Assembly (NCBI GenBank): GCA_009731375.1
Contig: BJOX01000180.1
Location: forward strand, 140,616-204,615
Reading direction: 5' to 3'
DNA length: 64,000 nt
DNA from: Paulinella micropora
Taxonomy: Eukaryota > Cercozoa > Imbricatea > Euglyphida
Shown here: in pieces, positions 10,249 through 22,554 of the stretch
Layout of the letters: each line of letters starts with the position of its first letter
How positions within the stretch are numbered: position 1 is the first letter of the stretch
The notes under the pieces: generated by a model
Database searches by the model: none
Seen by the model: the letters and a program-made list of their open reading frames with translations, nothing else
Told to the model about the DNA's origin: nothing
Program-made: the position numbers and the translations under genes

Positions 10249-10295
<47 letters not shown>

Positions 10296-10344
10296 AATCT
10301 ATCAATCTATCTCTATCGATCTATCTATGTATCAACTTGTGCAG

Positions 10345-10402
<58 letters not shown>

Positions 10403-10491
10403 GATCTATCTATCTATCCATCTCTATCGATCTATCTATCTAACCATAGCCGGAGTGCTCCTGCTGCCCCCCATACCCTGCCCTGCAAAAC

Positions 10492-10530
<39 letters not shown>

Positions 10531-10531
10531 C

Positions 10532-10596
<65 letters not shown>

Positions 10597-10637
10597 TCCT
10601 GTGTGCTGCTGCCCTCCGTGCCCATAGATAGATAGAT

Positions 10638-10700
<63 letters not shown>

Positions 10701-10735
10701 TAGATAGATAGATAGATAGATGAATGTAGGGCTGA
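8830..10735. repeat. GATA/TATC microsatellite block with strand switches
   Basis: Mixed GATC/CAAG tetranucleotides (8830-8960) lead into (GATA)n to about 9585, then its complement (TCTA)n from 9740 to 10440, then (GATA)n again to 10720. Unique spacers of 25-150 bases lie between (about 9083-9150, 9586-9735, 9789-9843, 10441-10490, 10596-10625). Apparent ORFs are SIYL repeats and were not annotated. Confidence 0.9.
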
Positions 10736-10755
10736 TATGCAGACTAGTTCACCGC

Positions 10756-10799
<44 letters not shown>

Positions 10800-11058
10800 A
10801 CATGTATGGCTGATGAGCAGAGTAGATCATCGCAGGGAAGCAGCCTGGACTGTCTACTACTTGAACTGAGAGAGAAAGAGAAAGAGAGAGAGAGAGAGAG
10901 AGTAGGTGTGTGTGTGAGGGGAGGAAGGAGGGGGGGGGGGGGGGGGGGGGGGGGGGNNNNNNNNNNNNNNNNNNNNNNNNNNNNNNNNNNNNNNNNNNNN
11001 NNNNNNNNNNNNNNNNNNNNNNGGGGGAGGCTAGGGACTATTACTACTACTACTACAG

Positions 11059-11123
<65 letters not shown>

Positions 11124-11261
11124 GATACTACTGCTACTACTACTACGACTACTACGACCACTACTACTATTACTACTACTACTACTACTACTATTACTAC
11201 TACTACTACTACTACTACTACTAACTGCTGCTGCTACTACTACTACTGCTTATGCAGGAGG

Positions 11262-11317
<56 letters not shown>

Positions 11318-11620
11318 CGCTGTGTACCCGCTGTGCCCACTTATTCCCCATAGCCTGGTTGGTCCTCGCTCTGTTGTCCGCCGTAAGTGCCGTCCGCTGG
11401 CCCCACGGCCGCACCCGCCCGCACAACTGCCACAAGCGTTACAGCAACACAACTTGCTGCTGCTGCTGTTGTTGTTGTTGTTGTTGTTGTTGTCAAGGGG
11501 CGTACGGTAGAATAGAGGACATTGTGTACCTTCAGATCGCTCTCTCTCTCTCTCTCTCTCTCCCTCTCTCTCTCTCTCGCTCTCGCTCTCTCTCTTCTCT
11601 TTCTTTCTTTCTTTTCACCT
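10736..11620. repeat. GA, TAC and CT microsatellites with 66-N gap
   Basis: (GA)n at 10758-10797 and 10866-10900, a G-run into N at 10957-11022, (TAC)n at 11039-11222, (CT)n at 11264-11313, TGC/TTG triplets at 11455-11493 and (CT)n to 11600. The short unique stretches between contain no recognisable gene. Confidence 0.85.
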
Positions 11621-12081
11621 GAGGGGGATGCAAAGACAAGGGCGGGGGAGGCCGCGGGCTGCATGCATAACAAACATAAATTTGCACCTCCCACTCACTC
11701 ATGCTGGAGAAAATTCAGAAAAGTTGAAAAAGTGTCGAACATCGAGTTTTTGTCGGACCCGATGTTGAGAACTCTTTCCAACTTTTGTCAATGCTCGCCA
11801 GAGAGAGCGAAGGGGGAGGTGTGCTTGAGGGAAACACATCTGTGCGTATTTCACGTGCTGTGCATATAACCTGCGCTACACGCTGCAGCGCTAGCTCAGC
11901 GAAAGATAGGATTGACGTATGGCGAGAAACTTTTCTTGCACCCTTTATGTAATGTGCAAGAACCGTTTGCTGGTTCTTGGGTTCAGTGTTGAGGGTTTGC
12001 TTAGCTGCGCTGTCCAAGACCACCTCTTAGTCATGCACGTGTCCGGGTTATGTGTAATGGTTCTGTTCGTGTGCGCCTTTT
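11621..12081. other. Unique sequence, probable 3' flank of the LRR gene
   Basis: No supported ORF. It lies just downstream of the minus-strand gene ending at 12082. A small hairpin pairs AACATCG near 11740 with CGATGTT near 11760. Confidence 0.35.
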
Positions 12082-13623
12082 TCAGATCTTGGGTGATCCA
12101 TCTCTCATGGTTTCAGAAGAGGGCAAGACCTGGTGAGTTGTTTCTTTGAATTTGATGCGGGTGCCAACCGCGACGATCAGAAGTAATAGGTTGAGGATGA
12201 CCAAGACCCACTCCAAAAAAGGATACAGTCCCTCCGATCGCTTTGTCCCATGAATAGCTATCGCAGAAATTACTGTTGCTGCAAGTGTATAAAAAGCCAG
12301 AATTAAGAGGTCAAGAAACGCGCAGCAATCTGACTTGCAGCAACGACGAAAGCAGCCCATGCCCTTTGTCTCTGGAAAAGAAAAAGCTTCGAGTCCCAGA
12401 AACCTACACAGAAGTTTAAAACTTCATGCAATCGCCACATTTGTCGTACATCCTCATAAGCTGTTTCACAGACAAGGATCACACTGCATGATGGAAGGCT
12501 TTGAATGACCTACATCGAAGCAGTTTGACTCCTGCCGCGGGGTTGGCGGCGCCGGCTATCAAAGCAAGCGCTACGGCACCAGGATGACGACAGCACCAGG
12601 AACATGCGGAGCCTCCGGCTGAGAAAACACGGAAAGACAACCATAAAGCTGTAATCCCATGGGTGAAATGTACGAAAATAACTATTAAAGGCAAAGGAAT
12701 CATTCCCAAAAGATCCTGCCACTCCTCCCAAAAGACATAGACTTAGGAAGCTGAGAACACTGGCACTCGCTACAAAAGGGGTGAGGAAAGCAGTAGCGGG
12801 AAGGTTTCGCTTATGATGCCATCTAATTAGTGATAGTCCCCCTTTAGCCAAGCCCACGGTAATTGAAAGCGAAGAGATTAGAAATGGGAGCAAGAGACCG
12901 AGGGTTTTTGAGGTAATTACGTTTACTTATGTGACCAGCACAGTCAGCTGGATCGCAAACTGCGGGAGATCTTCCACAATAAGAGTAGACAAACCACCGC
13001 CATCAATGTTCTGAAGCTGTTCCTCTCCGAGCGGCGCCTGCAAAAATATAGCGATGTCGTGCTTTTACAGTTATACTTTCCTCATTCCCTCTTCTTCCCT
13101 CCTCCATCTCCTCCTCCTCCTCCTTCTTCTTCTTCTTCCTTCTTCCTTCAGAATCTCTTCCTTCTTCTCCTTCTCTTCCTTCTTCTCTTCCTCCTCCTGC
13201 TCCTGCTCCTCCTCCTCCTGCTCCTGCTCCTCATGCTCCTCCTGCTCCTGCTTCTGCTTCTTCTTCTTCTTCTTCTTCTTCTTCCTCCTCCTCCTCCTCT
13301 TCTTCTTCTTCTGATTCTTCTTCTTCTGATTCTCTTCTTCTTCTTCTTCTTCTTCTTCTTCTTCTTCTTCTTCTTCTTCTTCTTCTTCTTCTTCTTCTTC
13401 TTCTTTTTGCCTCGTTTTTGTCTGAAGCGAGAAACGGGACAAGATAGAGGGACAAAGGACAGAAGACAAAAACATCTAGGTATAAATGTAAGGAAAATAT
13501 AAAGAAAAAGACAGCAATAATAAACGAGTAAACAAAAAAAGAAAAAAAAGAAAACGTAACAAGCTTAAGAAAGAGGACAGAAAATATTCAAGAATGATAA
13601 CAATAATAACAATAATAATAATA

Positions 13624-13654
<31 letters not shown>

Positions 13655-13774
13655 TAGTAATAATAATAATAATAACAATAATAATAATAATAATAATAAT
13701 AATAAGAAGAAGAAGAAAGAAAAAGAAGAAAAAGGAGGAGGAGGAGGAGGAGGAGGAGAAGAAGAAGAAGAAGC

Positions 13775-13805
<31 letters not shown>

Positions 13806-13817
13806 AAGAAGAAGAAG

Positions 13818-13849
<32 letters not shown>

Positions 13850-13929
13850 GTAGTAGTAATAGTAGTAATAGTAGTAGTAGTAGTAGTAGTAGTAGAAGAA
13901 GAAAAAGAAGAAGAAAAAGAAGAAGAAGA

Positions 13930-13967
<38 letters not shown>

Positions 13968-13985
13968 AAGAAGAAGAAGAAGAAA

Positions 13986-14026
<41 letters not shown>

Positions 14027-14084
14027 AAAGCAGTAGTACTAGCAGTAGTATTAGCAGTAGTAGTAGTAGTAGTAGTAGTAGTAA

Positions 14085-14138
<54 letters not shown>

Positions 14139-15116
14139 AAGAAGAAGAAGAAGAAGAAGACGAAGAAGAAGAAGAAGAAGAAGAAGAAGAAGAAGAAGAA
14201 GAAGAAGAAGAAGAGGAGATGAAAGCAAACGAAAAAGAAAAGGGAACAGAAAAAGCCAAAAAAAAAGGGAAAGGAAAAGGAAAAGGAAAAAAACAAGTAG
14301 TAAAAAGAGGAGAAGGAAAAAGAAAAATCAAAAGGAGGAAACAAAAAAGAAGCTGCTGATATGTCTAGAATCATCACTTCTCCTCCGTTGTCTTCTTCTA
14401 GACTAAGACGATAGAAATTCAAATCTCAAAGAGAACGCGTACCAAGAAAGCCTTTCGGCGGAATAGACCGCAGTGCAACAAGTTGAGGTTGTCTACATTA
14501 GTTGTGCAAACGGCAGCCACCCCGCAGGTGACATAAAGGGTGCTCTCGCATCCACTGAGCCACTTCGGGCTCCTTGTAAAACTTCCGAAGGACTAAGCTG
14601 GAAGTTAGAGCGTTAATCCCGAAAGATAAGGCGAGAAAGGTAACACTCAAACCAAAGGCAGTCATCAAATCTTGGCTGAACAGAAACGAAGCAAATAACA
14701 CATAGGAGCCGAAATCGTAGAGTGACAAAACAGCGAAAAAAATCTGCGTGGGGTCGATGGAAGGAATGCGCTTTCGATGTACCACCACGAAAAGGGGGCC
14801 CACCGACTAGCAGCACACCTACGGTGACATATATTACCCACGACGAAGTGTCGATGAAAGAGGGAATTGTCATCACACAGACAGCACGGAACTTTTTTTC
14901 GTAAGTTTCGACGTACGAACCAGCACAAGGAGTCTTCGACATCAGTCCATCTATCGCTCTCAGAGACAGTCCATCTATCGCTTTCAGAGACGTGAGGGCC
15001 CTGTTATCTGTAATGTACAGGCTGCCCACACTTGTGAGATTCCCCAGTCCGCTCAACAAGGTGAGAGCGCTGTTGTATTCGATCCTTAGTTGGCCGCCCA
15101 CACAGTTGGCCGCCCT
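12082..15116 (-). pseudogene. LRR plus polytopic membrane protein gene, spliced, disrupted
   Basis: Exon 1 (about 15116-14443) begins after an acceptor-like CTAAACACAG. It encodes short LRRs (a GNLTSVGSLYITDN motif), an extracellular tail, one transmembrane helix (WVIYVTVGVLLVGG) and then more hydrophobic helices. A donor (CTTG|GTACGC) at 14443/14442 and an acceptor (TTTTTGCAG|GCG) at 13038/13037 bound a 1405-base intron of microsatellite. Exon 2 (13037 to about 12515) has a VEDLPQFAIQ motif and more membrane helices; exon 3 (about 12374-12082) has CCKSDCC and two helices. Frame breaks occur near 14800, 14530 and 12705, and an in-frame TAA at about 12949. Likely a plasma-membrane receptor-like protein, now a pseudogene or affected by indel errors. 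The 5' LRR part is missing. Confidence 0.6.
13038..14442 (-). repeat. Intron filled with trinucleotide microsatellite
   Basis: Within the inferred intron, (CTT)n spans about 13090-13406, a 190-base spacer follows, then (AAT)n, (AAG)n and (TAG)n blocks run 13594-14240. Splice borders fit GT..AG in phase 0 and join two hydrophobic coding segments of the same gene. Confidence 0.65.
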
Positions 15117-15191
15117 GTGTTTAGATGGAAATTAGGGCGGGGCGGGCGTGGCTGGCGGGGCGGGCGGGGCCGAAAAAAAATATTATTATCA
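15117..15191. other. GC-rich junction between LRR gene and element A
   Basis: GGGGCGGGC-type repeats, then an A-run, separate the first visible exon of the LRR gene from the truncated end of the viral fragment. Marks the internal breakpoint of element A. Confidence 0.4.
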
Positions 15192-15962
15192 TTATATTGA
15201 AATGAGCCCGCAATGACAGTTATGTTCGCGGTAATGACAGAAATTACACCAGTCATCACCGACTACATCGTTAGATGTACTGTCTCGTCTTTTATTAATA
15301 TTTTGTATCATTCTTTCCCATTCTTCTTTTTTCTTTTTTTCTTCTTCTTGATTTTCAAGAAATTTTTTATGTTTTTTTGAATTGAAATGAATTCGCTTTC
15401 GGTGTTCAGCGATATCAACTTCAGAACCGCAATCACATTTGTATCGTCGTTTGTTTTCTGTCATCGTGTGTCTCTTGTTTGCTCTCCTTATATATTACCC
15501 CTTCGTTTTGTTTAGAAGAAATTTTTTCTGTGTGTGTGCTTGATTTCATATGTCTTGCTTTGCTACTCCTATTGATTTCAACTCCGCATTCACACTTGAA
15601 AGGAGTCTTCTTCCAATTCCTTTTCTTTTCTTTTTTTATTTCTTTTGTTTCCTTATCATAATTAACTTTCCATTCATCATACTTTGGTTTTACTTTTTCC
15701 TCGTGGTATTTCTTTGCTTCTGCCATTGCTTGTTCTTGTGTTCNNNNNNNNNNTTGCCAATGCTTGTTCTTGTGTTCTTCGTTTTCCAATAGTAAAACTC
15801 TTAAACATCGTTTTACATCCTTCTCTCCATTGAACTTTTACAATCGGCCTCTTTTCATTATTCTTCATCATAATACATCCTTTTGAAATTGTAAATCTGC
15901 GGGGAGCTTTGCCCCCCGCACCCCCTTCGTTGGGGTTGTAGGGGCGTGCCCCTACATTTGTC
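15192..15962 (-). pseudogene. AP2-like/zinc-finger protein of element A, frame broken
   Basis: Starts at the ATG complementary to 15960-15962 (MTNVGARPYNP). An AP2-like DNA-binding segment (NNEKRPIVKVQWREG, then KSFTIGK) is followed by KYHEE helices, two CxCG..H..H fingers and a C-terminal CNFC...CHCG motif. It is paralogous to the intact gene at 40564, which has a single finger. A 10-N gap at 15744-15753 repeats about 24 bases on both sides, so that break is an assembly artefact. A second break near 15450 shifts frame between the two fingers. Probably a sequence-specific DNA-binding protein of the mobile element. Confidence 0.6.
15744..15753. other. 10-N gap with duplicated flanks
   Basis: TTGCCATTGCTTGTTCTTGT before and TTGCCAATGCTTGTTCTTGT after the gap are the same sequence with one mismatch. 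The gap therefore hides an overlap, not missing sequence. Confidence 0.85.
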
Positions 15963-16018
15963 ATCCTGTATGTGTCTATATTTTTATGACTTTAATTTAA
16001 AATACGAACTTATTTGAC

Positions 16019-16668
16019 CGTTGCCATTTTGTCCCGGCGGGCCGGCCGGAGTGTGTCTCTGTGGCGGGGCGGGGTATGTCGTGAAAAAGTGTGCCGAAGT
16101 GTGACAAAAAAACAGAAACGAACGACAGAGAAAAAAGCAAAAAGATGTGTCGCACAAAATTAACGATCGAACGACAGAGAAAAAAAGCAAAAAGATGCGT
16201 CGCACAAAAAGTACGACGCGGCGCATTGAAGTATTGGCTGATGAATTCTATTTTACTTTTGTTTTTGGTTCCTGGGCTCAATTTCCTTTTTATTATGTAT
16301 TGCCATTTTGTCCCTGTGCGGGCCGGCCGGAGTGTGTCTCTGTGGCGGGGCGGGGTATGTCGTGAAAAAGCGTGCCCAAGTGCGACAAAAAAACAGAAAC
16401 GAACGACAGAGAAAAAAGCAAAAAGATGTGTCGCACAAAATTAACGATCGAACGACAGAGAAAAAAAGCAAAAAGATGCGTCGCACAAAAAGTACGACGC
16501 GGCGCATTGAAGTATTGGCTGGTGAATTCTATTTTACTTTTGTTTTTGGTTCCTGGGCTCAATTTCCTTTTTATTATGTATTGCCACTTTGTCCCTGTGC
16601 GGGCCGGCCGGAGTGTGTCTCTGTGGCGGGGCGGGGTATGTCGTGAAAAAGCGTGTCCAAGTGCGACC
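16019..16668. repeat. 281-bp tandem repeat, about 2.3 copies
   Basis: Landmark GGAGTGTGTCTCTGTGG recurs at 16048, 16329 and 16610, a period of 281. Each unit has two diverged copies of a CGACAGAGAAAAAAGCAAAAAGATG-type block (truncated here) and a GGCCGGCCGG core. The array lies between the AP2/zinc-finger gene and the element A terminus, as expected for a terminal repeat region. The ORFs inside it are repeat translations. Confidence 0.85.
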
Positions 16669-16679
16669 CTATACTACTG
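16651..16679 (-). repeat. Terminal motif of element A
   Basis: The reverse complement reads AGTAGTATAGGGTCGCACTT and continues GGACACG. The same string, one mismatch, begins element B at 40174. In both cases it lies outside and 5' of the AP2/zinc-finger gene, so it is the likely element end. An AG dinucleotide start agrees with Polinton termini. Confidence 0.6.
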
Positions 16680-17160
16680 TGGATGAGGTGTCTAGGTGTT
16701 TTCCTAGTGAATAATGTTTTTTTCAGGGGAAAAATCAGTTTGTTCGTAAAATCATAACTCTTGGAAAAAAGAACAAGTCATTTCTTGGTGTGTGTTGATA
16801 TGGTCGCCATGCTCGGGATCCCTGCCTCGTCTCATCTGTTCTGCTTGGCACAAAGTTGCGCAGTGGTGGTGTGATTCCTTCCCTAGGGTGATTTTGGAAA
16901 GTTCGCTTTTCTTTTCACAGGGGAGTGACAGAGGTGATTTTTTTCCTGTTTTTCAGGCTGCTGTCTTTCTCTGCTGTGTTTCGTTGCTAGATGGCGAGCA
17001 ATGCAAGCTAAATGTCTTTTGCAGATGAATATACATGTTTGTCGATGTGAAGAAAGAAAGGTGTGGTTTGTTTCGTCACTTGTTGCCACAGGATAGAACC
17101 AGCAATTTTGATCATTTGTACATCATGGCGACCGCTTGGCCGTTCGTGGCTGCTATTGCA
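16680..17160. other. Unique sequence without assignable gene
   Basis: Ordinary composition with intron-like pyrimidine tracts ending in CAG near 16725, 16920 and 16960. No ORF carries a recognisable domain. Confidence 0.35.
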
Positions 17161-17225
17161 TTCGTTTGTCTCTCTCTCACTCTCTCTCTCCCTCTCTCTC
17201 TCCCTCCCCCTCTCTCTCTCCCTCC

Positions 17226-17293
<68 letters not shown>

Positions 17294-17300
17294 CACGTAC
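17161..17300. repeat. (CT)n microsatellite
   Basis: Near-continuous CT dinucleotides with CCCT interruptions. Confidence 0.9.
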
Positions 17301-17780
17301 TATCTCTCTCGCTGATAATTAGTATACAACTTATTAATATGCACCAATAAGTCATGAATTTAATACAAACCCGCGGGCCATGAAGAAATATATATATTTT
17401 TCAACTGCACGAAAAGCAAGCATTCTTTATTTTTAAAATTATCGTTGTTAAGTGGAAACAATATTGACAACAGTATCTTTAATAATGAATAATATTGTAT
17501 TACGAATGAATGAAAAATATTGTATTAGGTGAAAATGATATAGAAGTTTTGTATTTTACGTAAATAGTTTTTTTTTAATGAAATACGTGCCACCAGTTAG
17601 ATTACCGGTGCATAAGTGGGAAGTGTTGTATTCAACTAAGTACACTATTAAAAGTATTTCGTAAATAAAACAAAAAGTCAAAACGAAAGATATGTTTCTG
17701 AGTTGTTATATTATTATTACCGGTATCGACGATGCTGATAACTGCATTATCGTCTGCTTGAAAAATATTTTTTAGTTATT
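17301..17780. other. AT-rich unique sequence, no gene seen
   Basis: Short A/T-rich stretch with AATATTG and TGAATGA motifs and many stops in all frames. Confidence 0.5.
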
Positions 17781-18370
17781 TATTCTATCTATCTCTCTCT
17801 CCTCTCTCTCTCTCGCTCGCGCTCTCTCTCCTGCACTGCCCCCCCCCCCCCCCTTTTTTTTTTTTTTTTTTTTTCCCCGGGGCCCCCCCCCCCCCCCCCC
17901 CCCCAACGGGCTCTTGCGGGTTGATCTAAGGGTTTGTTGTCACTTTGCTCCTTTGGATGCTCACTATCCNNNNNNNNNNTGCGTAGTAAACAGAATCAAG
18001 TCTATTATTAATGATAAGTTGAGAGAGAGATAGAGGGGGGGAGGAGGAGGAGGCGGCGAGATTGAGAGAGAGAGAGAGAGAGAAAGAAGAAGATGAAGAA
18101 GATGAAGAAGAAGATGAAGAAGAAGATGAAGAAGAATAAGGAGGAGGAGGAGGAGGAGAAGAAGAAGAAGAAGAAGTAGTAGTACTAGTAGTAGTAGTAG
18201 TTGTAGTTGTTGTAGAAAAAGAAGAAGAAAAGAAGAAGAAGAAGAAGAAGAAGAAGAAGAAGAAGAAGAAAAGAAAAGAAAGAAAGAAAGGAAGGAAGGA
18301 AGGAAGGAAGGAAGAAGAAGAAGAAGAAGAAGAAGAAGAAGAAGAAGAAGAAGAAGAAGAAAATACACTC
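17781..18370. repeat. CT, poly-C/T and GAA microsatellites with 10-N gap
   Basis: C and T homopolymers at 17840-17904, gap at 17970-17979, then (GA)n and (GAA)n with a short TAG block to 18360. Confidence 0.85.
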
Positions 18371-18695
18371 ACACACACACGCACACACACACATACACTC
18401 AGTACGTATATCGTGTCGACAACAAGAACACAAGGAAGGAAGCAAAGGAACAAGCTGTAAAGCTGATCGGCTACCCTTATCCGAAACTACCCGATGTGAT
18501 CGTTTGTTTTTGAAAGAACATCACAACCAACCAGCTCATAGCAACCACAAGCATCATTCATGTACATACACCACACCACACATCTTACGTCACACGTAAC
18601 AGACAAACAGCATGCACACAAACATAAATACGTGGGTTTGGGCTCGCAAACAAAGAAAAATAAGCACAGACAAACGCTGCACAAGGCGCCTACAA
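18371..18695. other. Unique spacer, no gene seen
   Basis: CA-rich sequence between microsatellites. ORFs are short and lack domains. Confidence 0.4.
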
Positions 18696-21548
<2,853 letters not shown>

Positions 21549-21795
21549 TGTAGGCATCACCCCCCGGATAGCCGGTAAAAAGTACAGTTTTTCGGGTGTC
21601 AGTGCACCTAGTTTTTTTCCCAGTATTTCAATATCGTTTGGCCGGATTTGACCTAATGCCATTTTAACCGTGGTCTGTGGCCGCTTTTTTTTCGGCTTCA
21701 CTGAGCTAATATAACGAGACATCATTCTCCTTTGGGGGATTTGTGTCTGGTTGTATTACCGACTTTTTATCGAGCTATCTTCAGGGAATGTAACA
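21549..21795 (+). repeat. 5' LTR, 247 bp
   Basis: Starts TG, ends CA. Aligned with the copy at 31203-31450 it differs by only a few single-base indels in homopolymers. A diverged third copy at 61838 belongs to another element. Confidence 0.9.
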
Positions 21796-21796
21796 T

Positions 21797-21814
21797 TGGA
21801 GTCACCAGCACAAG
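21797..21814 (+). promoter_or_regulatory. Primer-binding site candidate
   Basis: TGGAGTCACCAGCAC begins one base after the LTR. TGG pairs with the CCA end of a tRNA. The second element has TGGAGTCC at the equivalent place (62078). The tRNA was not identified. Confidence 0.6.
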
Positions 21815-22554
21815 GCTGATTTCTTTTCTGGCTTGTTTTTGGAACAGCAGAAAGAAAAATTGGACAGACCTATCTCTTCTGAGTAGGTGTTTCAAAAAAC
21901 AAATACTCCAGCACATCCCCACACAGCTCCTTTTGCAAAACCAGACGTCTAGGCGTTTGTGAGTAGGTGTCTCAGTACCCTCTACACAGCCTGTATCTGT
22001 GTCCTCATAAGGAGGCCAGACACCAGACCTCGTAGCTGTTCTTGTGTTCTCTCTTGAGACAGAGACAGAGTAGGTCAACAGACGTACAAACAACACTCAC
22101 AGTTACAACCAAACTTGAAGGACACGAGCGTAGTACTCCTCCTTTCAAGTCTGTGCACTTAGTTGCCTCTCAAAACACATACATCAGAGTATTTTTGCAA
22201 ATCTCTGACTGTTTTTCGACAATAGGTCTGAACAAGTGTCAGACGACAGGTCGACTTCTCAAGGAGTGCTTCTCGAGCCTCTTTGACATTATCTGTACGT
22301 AGGTCCTCGTACCTCATAACATATACAACAACAAAAAGAGAAAAAGAAAAGAGGAGTGGAGAAGGAGATCAAGTTTTCAGAGAAAGTCGTATAGACTACT
22401 TCTTTCTCACAAACAAAAACACATAAGACATAGAGATGAGACTCTCTCTCTCTACACTGTCTTTTCATCTTTCCTCTCTATTCGTTCCTTAGAGACGAAC
22501 AGAGTAATTACGGAGTAGAAACAGATCTATCTCCTTTGTATTCCTTCAGAGACC
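21815..22554 (+). other. Retrotransposon 5' leader
   Basis: Long untranslated leader with several short stop-bounded ORFs. Blocks such as GTATTTTTGCAAATCTCTGA (about 22189) and CTTCTCAAGGAG (about 22254) recur at matching positions in the leader of the second element (about 62468 and 62536). This indicates conserved RNA function such as packaging, dimerisation or internal initiation. Confidence 0.6.

Noticed and set aside
8962-10499. Long ORFs encoding repeated SIYLSIYL
   Set aside because: Translations of TCTA/GATA tetranucleotides open in several frames; no independent coding evidence.
11715-12023. 102-codon minus-strand ORF
   Set aside because: No domain, lies in the 3' flank of the LRR gene and has no supporting signal.
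16091-16686. Repeated basic ORFs in the 281-bp array
   Set aside because: The same peptide recurs because the DNA is a tandem repeat; no start context or domain.
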